A stretch of DNA of 64,000 nt from Streptomyces diastatochromogenes (lineage in GTDB: Bacteria > Actinomycetota > Actinomycetes > Streptomycetales > Streptomycetaceae). The notes under the pieces are model-generated. The model was not told the origin of the DNA and searched no databases. It was given only the letters and a program-made list of their open reading frames with translations. The DNA lies in NCBI RefSeq assembly GCF_002242805.1, contig NZ_MCGQ01000012.1:248001-312000 (forward strand). The letters are read 5' to 3'. Both the position numbers and the translations under genes were made by a program. This document shows, piece by piece, positions 55,111 through 63,183 of the stretch; within the stretch, counting starts at the first letter, position 1, and every line of letters begins with the position of its first letter.

Positions 55111-55758
55111 GTGATCTTCCGCCGCGAAGGACGGGCAATCTCCTGGCGGGGGCGGACCGTATATGGAGGTATGCAGGGGATTCGGTTCCCGGTGGGCCGG
55201 CTCCCGGACGAGGCTCTGCTGTCCGGGCTGGCCACCGGTGATCCGGAACTCGCCGCCACCTTTGTACGGAGGTTCCAGCACACGGTCTTCGGTGTCGCCA
55301 TCGCCGTCACCGGGGACCCACAGCTCGCCGAGGACATCGCCCAGCAGACGTTCGAGCGCGCGTGGCGTCATGCCCAGATCTACGACCCGCGCCGTGGCTC
55401 GGTGGCGACCTGGCTGACGACGATCGCGCACAACCTCGCTGTGGACGCCCTTCGTTCCCGGCGGAGCGAGCCGATGGCGCCGGAGGATCTCGACGTGCTC
55501 CTCGACGTCGTCAGCGAGACGCCCGAGCAGTGGGCGCTGGCCGACGAGGCCTCGGCCCGGCTGCGGGCCGCCGTGGCGGAACTGCCACGGGAACAGGGAC
55601 GTGCCCTGGTGATGGCGGGCATCTACGGAATGACGGCCCAGCAGATCGCCGACTGGGAGAAGATCCCGCTGGGGACCGCCAAGACGCGGATCAGAACCGC
55701 GATGGCAAAGCTGCGGAACACGCTCACGTCTCCGAAGCGAGGCGACCATGGCCAGTGA
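55111..55758 (+). CDS. ECF-type RNA polymerase sigma factor
   Basis: A 215-residue protein. Region 2 (about residues 35-105, 'HTVFGVAIAVTGDPQLAEDIAQQTFERAWRH') and region 4 (about 150-205, 'YGMTAQQIADWEKIPLGTAKTRIRTAM') are both complete. The start may be GTG 55111 or ATG 55171; neither has an ideal ribosome-binding site. The last 11 bases overlap a zinc-type anti-sigma gene, the standard pair. The arrangement resembles SigK/RskA. The signal is unknown. Confidence 0.88.
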   Translation: MIFRREGRAISWRGRTVYGGMQGIRFPVGRLPDEALLSGLATGDPELAATFVRRFQHTVFGVAIAVTGDPQLAEDIAQQTFERAWRHAQIYDPRRGSVATWLTTIAHNLAVDALRSRRSEPMAPEDLDVLLDVVSETPEQWALADEASARLRAAVAELPREQGRALVMAGIYGMTAQQIADWEKIPLGTAKTRIRTAMAKLRNTLTSPKRGDHGQ

Positions 55759-56524
55759 CGTGACCTGCGAGAGGCTCCGGGAGAACGGCGCCGAGCTGGC
55801 ACTCGGCGTGCTGTCCGGGCGTCAGCGGGCCGAAGCGGTCGAGCATCTGGAGCAGTGCGCGGACTGCCGGGAGTACGTCGAGCACATGACCCTCGTCGGC
55901 GACCGGCTGATCGGCCTGCTGCCGCCGGCCGAGCCGCCGACCGGGTTCGAGACCCGGGTGTCGCGCGCACTGACCCGCGCCGCGACCGCGCCCGAGGGCC
56001 GCCCGCACGCGCACCCGTCGGCACCCGAGCACAAGGGTGTCCGTGGCCGCGCCCGCCGGGTCCGGCTGCGTATGGCGTCCGCCGTGGCCGCCCTCGCCAT
56101 CGCCTGCGGATTCGCCGGCTGGGGGATCAGCACCGCCGTCGAGGCGATCACGGCCACGCCGGTCCCCGCGGTCGAGAGCGAGCCCGTGCTGGTCGGCGAC
56201 CTGACCTCGCCCCTCGGGGCCGAGCAGCCGGCCGGCGAGGTCTACGCCCACCCCGGGCCCCCCGGCTGGGTCGCCATGTCCGTCGCTCTCACCGGTTCCC
56301 ACGCCTCGTACACCGGCAAGGTGGCCTGTCTCCTGGAGCATCCGGACGGCACCACCACCCACGTCGGCGACTTCGCCCTGCGCAACGGGCACGGCAACTG
56401 GGCCGCGTCGACCCCCGTCGACCCCTCGGCGATCTCGGGCGCCCGCCTGACCTCCTCCGACGGCACCGTCCTCGCCACGGCCGACCTGCAGGTCGGTCAG
56501 GTCCAGACCCCCGATGTGGATTGA
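55748..56524 (+). CDS. zinc-type anti-sigma factor with one membrane helix
   Basis: A 258-residue protein. The N-terminal ZAS domain has 'HLEQCADC' (H-x3-C-x2-C, zinc ligands), which holds the sigma factor. A membrane helix lies at about residues 103-125 ('MASAVAALAIACGFAGWGI'), and an RskA-like extracellular domain (about 130-258, 'EVYAHPGPPGWVAMSVAL') could sense the signal and be cut by regulated proteolysis. GAGG precedes ATG 55748. It is convergent with the kinase gene ending at 56542. Confidence 0.88.
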   Translation: MASDVTCERLRENGAELALGVLSGRQRAEAVEHLEQCADCREYVEHMTLVGDRLIGLLPPAEPPTGFETRVSRALTRAATAPEGRPHAHPSAPEHKGVRGRARRVRLRMASAVAALAIACGFAGWGISTAVEAITATPVPAVESEPVLVGDLTSPLGAEQPAGEVYAHPGPPGWVAMSVALTGSHASYTGKVACLLEHPDGTTTHVGDFALRNGHGNWAASTPVDPSAISGARLTSSDGTVLATADLQVGQVQTPDVD

Positions 56525-56541
56525 ACCCGGCCCAGGCGGCC

Positions 56542-57429
56542 TCAGGGGTGGGTGATGAGAGCCCGTGGGCCGGGTGACGTCGCGTCGAGGGCGGCGGCCA
56601 GCTCGGCGACGGTGGGCCGGGACGCCGGGTCGGCGCGCAGACAGCCGTCGACGGCGGCGGCGAGGGCGGTCGGCAGACGCCGCCGGGCCGTGATCGAAGG
56701 GGCGCTCCGCTCCAGCTGCGGATAGCGATCCGCCCGCTCCCCGTCGTAGGAGTCGCAGGACTCGTAGGGCTCGTCCACGGTCCCTCCGCAGTCGAACGGC
56801 ACGTCACCGCAGGCGACCTCGTACAGCGTGATGCCGATCCCCCACACGTCGGCCGCGGCCGTGAGCGGCCCGCCGCGGGCCTGCTCCGGAGCGAGATAGC
56901 AGAACGTGCCCAAGCCCGCGGGTGCGTCACCGGGCGGCCGGGCGACGCTCAGGTCCAGCACCTTCGCATGACCGCAGTCCACCACCACGTTGGACGGCTT
57001 GAGGTCCAGGTGCAGCAGGCCCTGTCCGTGCAGGTAGTGGACCGCGGAACACAACTGCACCCCGAGGAGCGCCACGTCGGCCGCGGTCGGCCGCCGCGGC
57101 AGCCGGCCGATCAGGTGGGACAGCGTCTCACCGGTCAGGGTCTCCAGGACGACGAGCGGCTCGGGCGACTCGAAGGTCTCGTAGGCGCGCACCAGGTGGG
57201 GATGGGTGAACTCGCGCAGCCACCGGCCCTCCCGCAGCAGCCGCTCGCGCAGCGGGTCCTCGTCCAGGCGGTCGGGACGCACCAGCTTGATCACACAACG
57301 GCAGGCCCGCTCCTCGCTCCAGGCGTCGTAGACGTCGAGCCAGCCGGTGCGCGTCAGATGCGCCAGGACCTCATAGCCCGGGGCCGGTCTCGCACCCGGT
57401 GCGAGGGAGGGCGGGGCGGAGTCGCTCAC
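56542..57429 (-). CDS. Ser/Thr protein-kinase-fold protein with atypical motifs
   Basis: A 295-residue soluble kinase fold from GTG 57429, overlapping the ABC transporter stop by 4 bases. The ATP lysine is in 'CRCVIKLVRP', and the alphaC Glu region precedes 'HPHLVRAYETFES'. The catalytic loop is HLDLKPSNVV instead of HRD, the DFG position reads DLS ('VLDLSVARP'), and 'FCYLAPEQARG' matches the APE region. The glycine loop is degenerate. Asp, Lys and Asn of the catalytic loop are kept, so activity is possible but unusual. There is no membrane helix or PASTA domain. Its operon mates are an ABC exporter and a His-rich peptide. Confidence 0.83.
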   Translation of the reverse strand: MSDSAPPSLAPGARPAPGYEVLAHLTRTGWLDVYDAWSEERACRCVIKLVRPDRLDEDPLRERLLREGRWLREFTHPHLVRAYETFESPEPLVVLETLTGETLSHLIGRLPRRPTAADVALLGVQLCSAVHYLHGQGLLHLDLKPSNVVVDCGHAKVLDLSVARPPGDAPAGLGTFCYLAPEQARGGPLTAAADVWGIGITLYEVACGDVPFDCGGTVDEPYESCDSYDGERADRYPQLERSAPSITARRRLPTALAAAVDGCLRADPASRPTVAELAAALDATSPGPRALITHP

Positions 57430-59261
57430 GACAGGACCCTCCCGTGCGGCGCGGCCCCGGTCATGGCGTGCAGCCGGTGCAGCCGGGCGTAGGTCCCGCC
57501 GCGCCGCAGCAGGTCGTCGTGGGTGCCGTGCTCGACCACCCGGCCGCCGTCCAGCACCGCGATGTGCGTGGCGTCGCGGACGGTCAGCAGGTTGTGGGAG
57601 ATGACGACGGTCGTCCGCCCGGCCATGAGCCGGCGCAGCGGGTCCATGATCCGCCGGCCGGACCGGACGTCGAGCCCGGTGGTCGGCTCGTCCAGCAGAA
57701 GCACGGGCGCGTTTCTGATCATCGCGCGGGCGATGGCCAGGCGCTGGCACTGTCCGCCGGAGAGCGTCCGGCCGCGCTGGCCGACCAGCGTGTCGTAACC
57801 CTCCGGCAGCGCCTCGATGAACTCGTGCGCGTCCGCGGCGCGGGCCGCCGCGACGATGTCCGCCTCGGTCGCCTCCGGCCGGCCGTAGGCGATGTTCTCC
57901 CGCACGGTGCCGTGGAAGACGAGCGTCTCCTGCAGCACCACCGCGACGTTCTCCCGTACGTCGGACAGGCGCAGGGTGCGCAGATCGGTCCCGTCGAGGC
58001 GGACCGCTCCCCGGTCCGGGTCGTAGAAGCGCAACTGCAGCTTCGCGACGGTCGACTTGCCGGCCCCGCTGGCCCCGACCAGCGCCAGCGTCTCGCCGGG
58101 TGCCACATGGAAGGACACGTCCGACAGCGCCCAGGACGCGGTATCGGGATAGCGGAACCAGACGCCGTCGAACTCCACGTCACCGCGTGCCCTGCCGATC
58201 CGCCGGGCACCGGGGGCCTCGGTCACCTGCGGCCGCTGGTCCAGCAGCTCGATGATCCGTTCCGCCGAGGCGGACGCAGCGTAGAAGGTGGTGCCGAGGC
58301 GGGACAGGCTGCGGACCGGGCTGTAGAGCTTGCCGATCAGCGCCAGGAAGACCAGCAGCCCGCCCAGCGTGAGCTGGCCCTGGGCCAGCTTCCAGGTGCC
58401 CAGACCCATGACCGCGAGGCCGCCGGACACCTCGATGACGTCGACGATCGGTCCGTAGACGCCACGGATCCGCGCCGAGGCCATCGCCGCCCGGAACTTG
58501 CCGATGTTCTCCCGCTCGAACCGCTGCTCCTCCCACCCCTGCCGGTTGTACGCCTGCACCAGCGCGACGTTGCCCAGCGACTCCTCGGCGATCGCGCTGA
58601 GCGAGCCGCTACGGCGCCTGCGCTCCCGCGAGGCCGCCTTGATCAGCTTGGAGAAGTGCCGGGCCGTGCCCCAGAACAGCGGCACGATGACGAGGGCGAG
58701 GAGGGTGAGATCCCACTGGAGGTAGAGCAGCAGGCCGAGGTACACGCCCAGGCTGATCACGTAGTAGACGGCGTCCGCCACCCCGGAGAGCAGGAACGTC
58801 TCGACCGCGTCGACATCGCCCGTGACACGCGACAGCACGTCCCCGAGCCGCCGCCGTTCGAAGAATCCGAGCGACAGCCCTTGGACGTGCCGGAACACAT
58901 CGGAGCGAAGCCTGAGCAGGAAGCCTTCGCCGACCCAGGTGGATGTCAGGTCGTCGGCGAAGCCCAGCACGCCGGAACCGACGATGAGCCCCAGGTAGGT
59001 GGGCGCGATCCACAGGAGCGGTCGCAGATCGCGGGGGACGAGCACATCGTCCACCACGATCTTGAACAGCCAGATCTCCCCGGCGTCGACGACGGGGCCG
59101 ATCAGGCTGAAGAGCAGGATGGGCACGAGCCAGCGCCGGCCACCGCGGGTGTACGGCCAGAACCGCCGGAACACCTCGCGCAGGGGCACCGGGGGCGCGG
59201 CCGGCACCACGGCGTCGGACGTCTCGCCCACCGAGAGCAACCGTCCCAGAACACGCGCCAT
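57426..59261 (-). CDS. ABC exporter, membrane and ATPase domains fused
   Basis: A 611-residue half-transporter. Six membrane helices lie at about residues 45-315, then an ATPase domain (about 365-595) with Walker A 'GASGAGKST', signature 'LSGGQCQRLAIARA', Walker B 'VLLLDEPTTGLD' and the switch His in 'VVISHNLL'. It has no peptidase C39 domain. ATG 59261 has GAGGAACGC upstream. It lies 74 bases after a 64-residue His-rich peptide gene and overlaps the kinase gene by 4 bases. The likely role is export of the peptide or a compound made with it (inference). Confidence 0.88.
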   Translation of the reverse strand: MARVLGRLLSVGETSDAVVPAAPPVPLREVFRRFWPYTRGGRRWLVPILLFSLIGPVVDAGEIWLFKIVVDDVLVPRDLRPLLWIAPTYLGLIVGSGVLGFADDLTSTWVGEGFLLRLRSDVFRHVQGLSLGFFERRRLGDVLSRVTGDVDAVETFLLSGVADAVYYVISLGVYLGLLLYLQWDLTLLALVIVPLFWGTARHFSKLIKAASRERRRRSGSLSAIAEESLGNVALVQAYNRQGWEEQRFERENIGKFRAAMASARIRGVYGPIVDVIEVSGGLAVMGLGTWKLAQGQLTLGGLLVFLALIGKLYSPVRSLSRLGTTFYAASASAERIIELLDQRPQVTEAPGARRIGRARGDVEFDGVWFRYPDTASWALSDVSFHVAPGETLALVGASGAGKSTVAKLQLRFYDPDRGAVRLDGTDLRTLRLSDVRENVAVVLQETLVFHGTVRENIAYGRPEATEADIVAAARAADAHEFIEALPEGYDTLVGQRGRTLSGGQCQRLAIARAMIRNAPVLLLDEPTTGLDVRSGRRIMDPLRRLMAGRTTVVISHNLLTVRDATHIAVLDGGRVVEHGTHDDLLRRGGTYARLHRLHAMTGAAPHGRVLS

Positions 59262-59272
59262 GGCATGCGTTC

Positions 59273-59330
59273 CTCGGAGATCGGCGAAACGGACCGGGTC
59301 CTTCCGAATCCGGTCCGCTCAGCCTCCGAG
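59273..59330 (-). other. stem-loop between peptide gene and ABC exporter gene
   Basis: An outer stem (59273-59279 with 59324-59330, 7 bp) encloses an inner 8-bp stem CGGACCGG/CCGGTCCG (59290-59297, 59310-59317). It fills the 74-base gap. Such a structure after a first small gene often lets it be expressed more strongly than the genes behind it. Confidence 0.6.
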
Positions 59331-59335
59331 TGTGA

Positions 59336-59530
59336 TCAGTAGCCGCCGTGACCGCCGTGACCGCCGTGGTCACCGTGGTCGCCGTGGTCACCGTGGTCGC
59401 CGTGACGGCCACCGTGGTCGCCATGGTCGCCGTGGTCGTGACGGTCGCCGTGCCCCGAAGAACCGTGGCCCGACGAGTCACCGCCGTGGTCGTGGCGCTT
59501 CGCAGGCATCAGACTGCTGAAGATGGCCAT
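59336..59530 (-). CDS. 64-residue His/Gly/Asp-rich peptide, possible precursor or metal-binding peptide
   Basis: From ATG 59530 with AGGAGG at ideal distance. The first 11 residues are ordinary (MAIFSSLMPAK). The rest is made of HDHGG, SSGHG and (GDH)n units ending HGGHGGHGGY, with 15 His among 64 residues. The dense His spacing suggests binding of Ni, Zn, Cu or Fe. It has no Cys and only four Ser, all before the repeat tract, which argues against a lanthipeptide. First gene of a unit with an ABC exporter and a protein kinase, and with its own promoter. Function unknown. Confidence 0.68.
   Translation of the reverse strand: MAIFSSLMPAKRHDHGGDSSGHGSSGHGDRHDHGDHGDHGGRHGDHGDHGDHGDHGGHGGHGGY
59339..59440 (-). 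repeat. 9-bp tandem repeat in the His-rich peptide gene
   Basis: Units of the form GAC-CAC-GG(C/T), encoding Asp-His-Gly, are repeated in tandem with alternating third bases, so the array is conserved at the protein level. It is prone to copy-number change. Confidence 0.75.
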
Positions 59531-59590
59531 ATGCGTTCCTCCTGAAACTTGCCCCACAGGGGATACGTCCCAACGCGGAAGTTGGATGGC

Positions 59591-59620
59591 GTAATAGGGG
59601 CAACTTGGTAGAAACGTCAA
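59591..59620 (-). promoter_or_regulatory. promoter of the His-rich peptide operon
   Basis: On the minus strand TTGACG (59620-59615), 18 bases, TATTAC (59596-59591). The expected start is near 59584, leaving a leader of about 54 bases with AGGAGG before ATG 59530. It separates this unit from the ApbE gene ending at 59647. Confidence 0.7.
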
Positions 59621-59646
59621 AAATTCCTTACTCTCGGGGCCGAAGT

Positions 59647-60450
59647 TCAGCCGAGCCGCGCCGCCAGCCCTCCGGTGCACCGCACCTCGTCACCCGCCGT
59701 GATCAGCAACGCCTCCACGTCCGGCAGCGACTCCAGCCACGCGAGCCCGGCCCTCGACCCCATCGCGAACGCCGCCGTGGCCCAGCAGTCCACCCACGTC
59801 AGCCGGGGCCCCACCACGGTCACCGCCACCAGGTCCGTCACCGCTGACCTGCCGGTACGCGGATCCACGATGTGGTCGCCCCGCTCCGCCGTACCGGAGG
59901 TCGCCACCGACAGCTCGTCCACTCCGGCCGCCGAGATCACCGCCGCCAGCCCACCGGGGCGCAGCGGATCCGACACCCCGACCCGCCATGGCCGCTGCGG
60001 CTCCGGCGCGCCCAGCAGCTGGACGTCACCGCCCCCGTTCACGCTGACCCCGCACACCCCGTCCACCGCCGCCAGCAGCCGCGCCGCCCGCTCCGCCGAC
60101 CAGCCCTTCACGATCCCGGTCGGATCCAGCGACCCGCGGTACCGGGTGCTGAACCACCCGTCGCTCACCCGCTCCGCCTCGGCCGCAAGCTCCAGCACCT
60201 CGGCCACCTCGGGAGCGCACTGCGCCACGGTCAGCTCGCCGCGGGCCAGCTGCGAGACCTCGCTGTCCTCGCGGTAGGTGGAGAAGAGCGCGTCGACGCG
60301 GTGCAGGCCCGCGACCGCCTCCGCCAAGGCCTGCAGTACCGCACGGGGTTCCCCGCCGCGGACGTCGAAGGAGAAGACGGTCCCCATGACCTCCTCCGCA
60401 TGACGCACCGCGGCGGGAGCTTCAGCCGACTCGGCCACCGTGTCAGCCAC
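59647..60450 (-). CDS. apbE: FAD:protein FMN transferase (ApbE family)
   Basis: A 267-residue enzyme. 'MGTVFSFDVRG' near the N-terminus, 'LDPTGIVKGWSAERAARLL' (the conserved V-K-G), 'VNGGGDVQLLG' and 'HIVDPRTGRSAV' are ApbE signatures, including metal and FAD ligands. It attaches FMN covalently to Thr in FMN-binding domains. No lipobox or signal peptide is visible, so it may act before export or rely on another route. It overlaps the double FMN-binding-domain gene by 8 bases, which supplies the obvious substrate. Confidence 0.9.
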   Translation of the reverse strand: MADTVAESAEAPAAVRHAEEVMGTVFSFDVRGGEPRAVLQALAEAVAGLHRVDALFSTYREDSEVSQLARGELTVAQCAPEVAEVLELAAEAERVSDGWFSTRYRGSLDPTGIVKGWSAERAARLLAAVDGVCGVSVNGGGDVQLLGAPEPQRPWRVGVSDPLRPGGLAAVISAAGVDELSVATSGTAERGDHIVDPRTGRSAVTDLVAVTVVGPRLTWVDCWATAAFAMGSRAGLAWLESLPDVEALLITAGDEVRCTGGLAARLG

Positions 60451-61258
60451 CGGCCTGGTCCAGCGCCGACTGCAGCGACTGCTTGTAGCCGGTGCTGGTG
60501 TAGGTGGCCCCGGAGACGGCGTCGATGTTCGCGGTCCCGGCCGCCACGGCCTCCTGGTTGAGCTTGGGCACGGCGAGCGCGGTCTTCTGGTCGCTGAGTC
60601 CGCCCTTGGGCGCCTGGACCGCGTCCGCCTTGGTGATCTTCCCGTCGCTGACCGTGATCCGGACCTGGACCGTGCCGTACTGGGTCTGGACCGCCTTGCC
60701 GGTGACGGTACGGGCCTGGGCCGCGCCCGATCCGGAGGAGGAGCCGGAGGACGAGCCGGGAGACGACCCTGAAGACGACCCGGACGACGCCTTCATCTTG
60801 TCCAGCGCCGACTGCAGTGACTTCTTGTACCCCGTGCTCGTGTACGTCGCCCCGGACACCGCGTCGATCTGCGCACTCTGCGCCGCCACGGCCTCCTGGT
60901 TGAGCTTGGGCACGGCGAGCGCGGTCTTCTGGTCGCTGAGTCCGCCCTTGGGCGCCTGGACCGCCTCCGCCTTGGTGATCTTGCCGTTCGCGACGGTCAG
61001 CCGTACCTGCACGGCCCCGTACTGGGTCTGCGCCGCGTCTCCGGTCACCGTGCCGGCGGACGCCCCGGCATCCTGCGCTCCGCCCTGCTGACCGCCCTGC
61101 GGCGCCTCCTGCGCCGCCGCCGTCTGCTGCGGTGCCGCGCCCGCGGCCGACGCGGCCGCCGGGTCCGAGGCGGGTTTCAGCGACAGCAGCAGCACGACAC
61201 CGGACACGGTGGCGGCGGTGGCCAGCACGACGCGCCGAATGGGGTGGCTCTTCCTCAT
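60443..61258 (-). CDS. exported protein with two tandem FMN-binding domains
   Basis: A 271-residue protein: one N-terminal membrane helix (about residues 10-30, 'VVLATAATVSGVVLLLSL'), an Ala/Gln/Gly-rich linker, then two nearly identical FMN-binding domains (about 70-160 and 190-270) joined by a Ser/Gly linker. Each ends with 'DAVSGATYTSTGY', the flavinylation motif where ApbE links FMN to the Thr of SGAT. The two domains are so alike that a recent internal duplication is likely. It should carry electrons outside the membrane between the adjacent reductase and an acceptor. Confidence 0.88.
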   Translation of the reverse strand: MRKSHPIRRVVLATAATVSGVVLLLSLKPASDPAAASAAGAAPQQTAAAQEAPQGGQQGGAQDAGASAGTVTGDAAQTQYGAVQVRLTVANGKITKAEAVQAPKGGLSDQKTALAVPKLNQEAVAAQSAQIDAVSGATYTSTGYKKSLQSALDKMKASSGSSSGSSPGSSSGSSSGSGAAQARTVTGKAVQTQYGTVQVRITVSDGKITKADAVQAPKGGLSDQKTALAVPKLNQEAVAAGTANIDAVSGATYTSTGYKQSLQSALDQAGG

Positions 61259-61274
61259 CGCTTGCAGCTCCCGC

Positions 61275-62657
61275 TCACATCTCGAACGACTCGTGGTGGA
61301 TACGCCGTGCGGGGACTCCCGCGCCGCGCAGTGCCTCGTACACCGACTGCGCGAACCCGGGCGGGCCGCACATGAAGACATCGTGGTGATCGATGTCCGG
61401 GATCTTCCGCTGGAGGTTCTCCGCCGAGATGTCCGGCCGCTCGCCCTCGGGGCTGTTGACCGCGTACATCAGCCGGGCGCCGCGCTCCTTGGCGATCGCG
61501 GCCAGCTCGCCCCACAGGGCCAGGTCCTGGGTGGTGTTGGCCCGGTAGAGCAGGGTGATGTCACCGGACGCGCCGGGCAGCGTCTCGAACAGCGCCCGCA
61601 TCGGCGTGATGCCGACCCCGCCCGCGACCAGCAGCACCTTGCCCTTGCTGCGCCGCTGGGCGGTGAGCGCGCCGTACGGGCCCTCCGCCCACACCCGGGT
61701 GCCGGGCGTGAGTTCGCGCAGCCGGGCGCTGTGGTCGCCGATCGCCTTCACCGTGATCCGCAGCATGTCGGGGCGGGGCGCAGCCGACAGCGAGTACGGG
61801 TGCGAGCTGAACCGCATCCCGGGGGCGAGGAACCGCCAGCGGAAGAACTGGCCCGCCTCCGCGCCCATCCGGTGCAGCTTGCGGCCGCCGATCAGCACGG
61901 ACACGATGCCCGGCGTCTCCTCGATCACGGCTGCCACGTGCATACGGTGACGGAGGTTCAGCCGGAGCGGGGTGAGGATCCGGTACCAGACCACGAGCGC
62001 GGTGACGGTGCCGTAGAGCCCGTACCAGAAGGTCTTGGCGGTCGGCTCGACCGCGAAGTCGTTGCCGGAGGTGATCTGGTGCCAGAACGTCAGGAACACG
62101 GCCGCGTACGTGAGCAGGTGGACGTGGTACCAGGTGTCGTACGGCAGCCGGCGGCGGACCGGGCCGATCGACGTCAGGCCGATGACCACGAACAGACCCG
62201 TGCCGATGGCGGCCTTGCCCATGTCCGGCAGCTGGTTGATGGAGTCGATGGTCTGCTGGACGATGTCGCCGAGCGACTTGCCCGCCTGGAGCGCGTACCC
62301 CCACATGGTGAGGAAGACGTGCGCGACGATCAGGGAGAGCGTGTAGCGGCCGCTCATCGCGTGCCAGCGGGCCACCCGGTCGGAGCCGACGCGCCTCTCC
62401 AGCGCCGGTACGCGCGCCATCTGGAGCACGACCAGCGCCATCAGGTAGCCGGCCAGCAGGCCGGTGATCCGGCCGGCATTGAGGATCTTGCCGTTGTCGT
62501 CGGCGATGGACGGGGTGTTGTGCCACCAGAGCCACAGCACGCCCACCGCGCCCGCCCCGACCGCGAGCAGCAGCGGTACGGCCGGGGAGCGGCGCGGGCG
62601 GATGCGGCGCATCGTCTGGCGGCGGGCGGCACGTCCGCCTGCGAGCGTGGTGGTCAC
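61275..62657 (-). CDS. ferric reductase-like transmembrane flavocytochrome with FNR domain
   Basis: A 460-residue protein from GTG 62657 with GGAGGAACC upstream. Six membrane helices (about residues 25-235) carry paired His residues for haem ('ARWHAMSGRY', 'IVAHVFLTMWGY', 'YHVHLLTYAAVFLTFWHQ'). The C-terminal half (about 245-460) is a ferredoxin-NADP reductase domain with 'RFSSHPYSLSAAP' (FAD) and 'LLVAGGVGITPMRALFE' (NADPH). It would pass electrons from cytosolic NADPH across the membrane to the FMN-binding protein 16 bases downstream. Confidence 0.9.
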   Translation of the reverse strand: MTTTLAGGRAARRQTMRRIRPRRSPAVPLLLAVGAGAVGVLWLWWHNTPSIADDNGKILNAGRITGLLAGYLMALVVLQMARVPALERRVGSDRVARWHAMSGRYTLSLIVAHVFLTMWGYALQAGKSLGDIVQQTIDSINQLPDMGKAAIGTGLFVVIGLTSIGPVRRRLPYDTWYHVHLLTYAAVFLTFWHQITSGNDFAVEPTAKTFWYGLYGTVTALVVWYRILTPLRLNLRHRMHVAAVIEETPGIVSVLIGGRKLHRMGAEAGQFFRWRFLAPGMRFSSHPYSLSAAPRPDMLRITVKAIGDHSARLRELTPGTRVWAEGPYGALTAQRRSKGKVLLVAGGVGITPMRALFETLPGASGDITLLYRANTTQDLALWGELAAIAKERGARLMYAVNSPEGERPDISAENLQRKIPDIDHHDVFMCGPPGFAQSVYEALRGAGVPARRIHHESFEM

Positions 62658-62716
62658 GGTTCCTCCGTGGGGACTTGACCCTTGGCCCACAGATACGTGC
62701 CGCATGCGCTGAGTGT

Positions 62717-63175
62717 TCAGAGGCCTGCCGAGTCGAGGGCGGACTGGAGTGACTGGCGGTAACCGTCACTGGTGTAGGTGGCCCCCGAGACCGTGTCGAT
62801 CTGCGCGCTCTGGGCGGCCAGGGCCTCACGCCGCAGCTGGGGCAGGGCGTAGCTGTTGATCTCCTGGTCGCGCGGGTTGTCCTGCGGGTAGCTGACGGCC
62901 GTGACGTCCGTGAGCGTGCCGCTCTTGATGGTCACCCGCACCTGGACCGGGCCCCACCGGGTCTGGACGGTGTCGCCGGTGATGGACTTGGTCCCCGAGC
63001 TGGAACCGGCCGTCGGGCTCGAACTGCTCGACGTCGTGGGTGACTTGGTGCTGGCCGTCGCCAGCGTGGGGCTCGTGTGCGGCTTCAGCGACAGCAGCAG
63101 CACCATCCCGGAGACGGTGGCCGCACTCGCCAGCACGATGCGGCGGAGCGGGCGGTTCTTCTTCAACGCGTGCAC
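62717..63175 (-). CDS. exported single-FMN-binding-domain protein
   Basis: A 152-residue protein, paralogue of the 271-residue one. It has the same N-terminal helix ('RIVLASAATVSGMVLLLSL'), a Ser/Thr linker and one FMN-binding domain ending 'DTVSGATYTSDGY'. GTG 63175 is preferred because GTGAGG lies upstream; GTG 63187, overlapping the reductase stop, is an alternative. It pairs with the second ferric-reductase-like gene. ApbE nearby should flavinylate it at the SGAT Thr. Confidence 0.86.
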   Translation of the reverse strand: MHALKKNRPLRRIVLASAATVSGMVLLLSLKPHTSPTLATASTKSPTTSSSSSPTAGSSSGTKSITGDTVQTRWGPVQVRVTIKSGTLTDVTAVSYPQDNPRDQEINSYALPQLRREALAAQSAQIDTVSGATYTSDGYRQSLQSALDSAGL

Positions 63176-63183
63176 AGAAGGCC

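Noticed and set aside
59336-59530. Class III/V lanthipeptide precursor with LanK-like kinase
   Set aside because: The peptide has no Cys or Thr, and Ser occurs only before the repeat tract; no lyase or cyclase is present. The kinase is a separate soluble protein without a cyclase domain.
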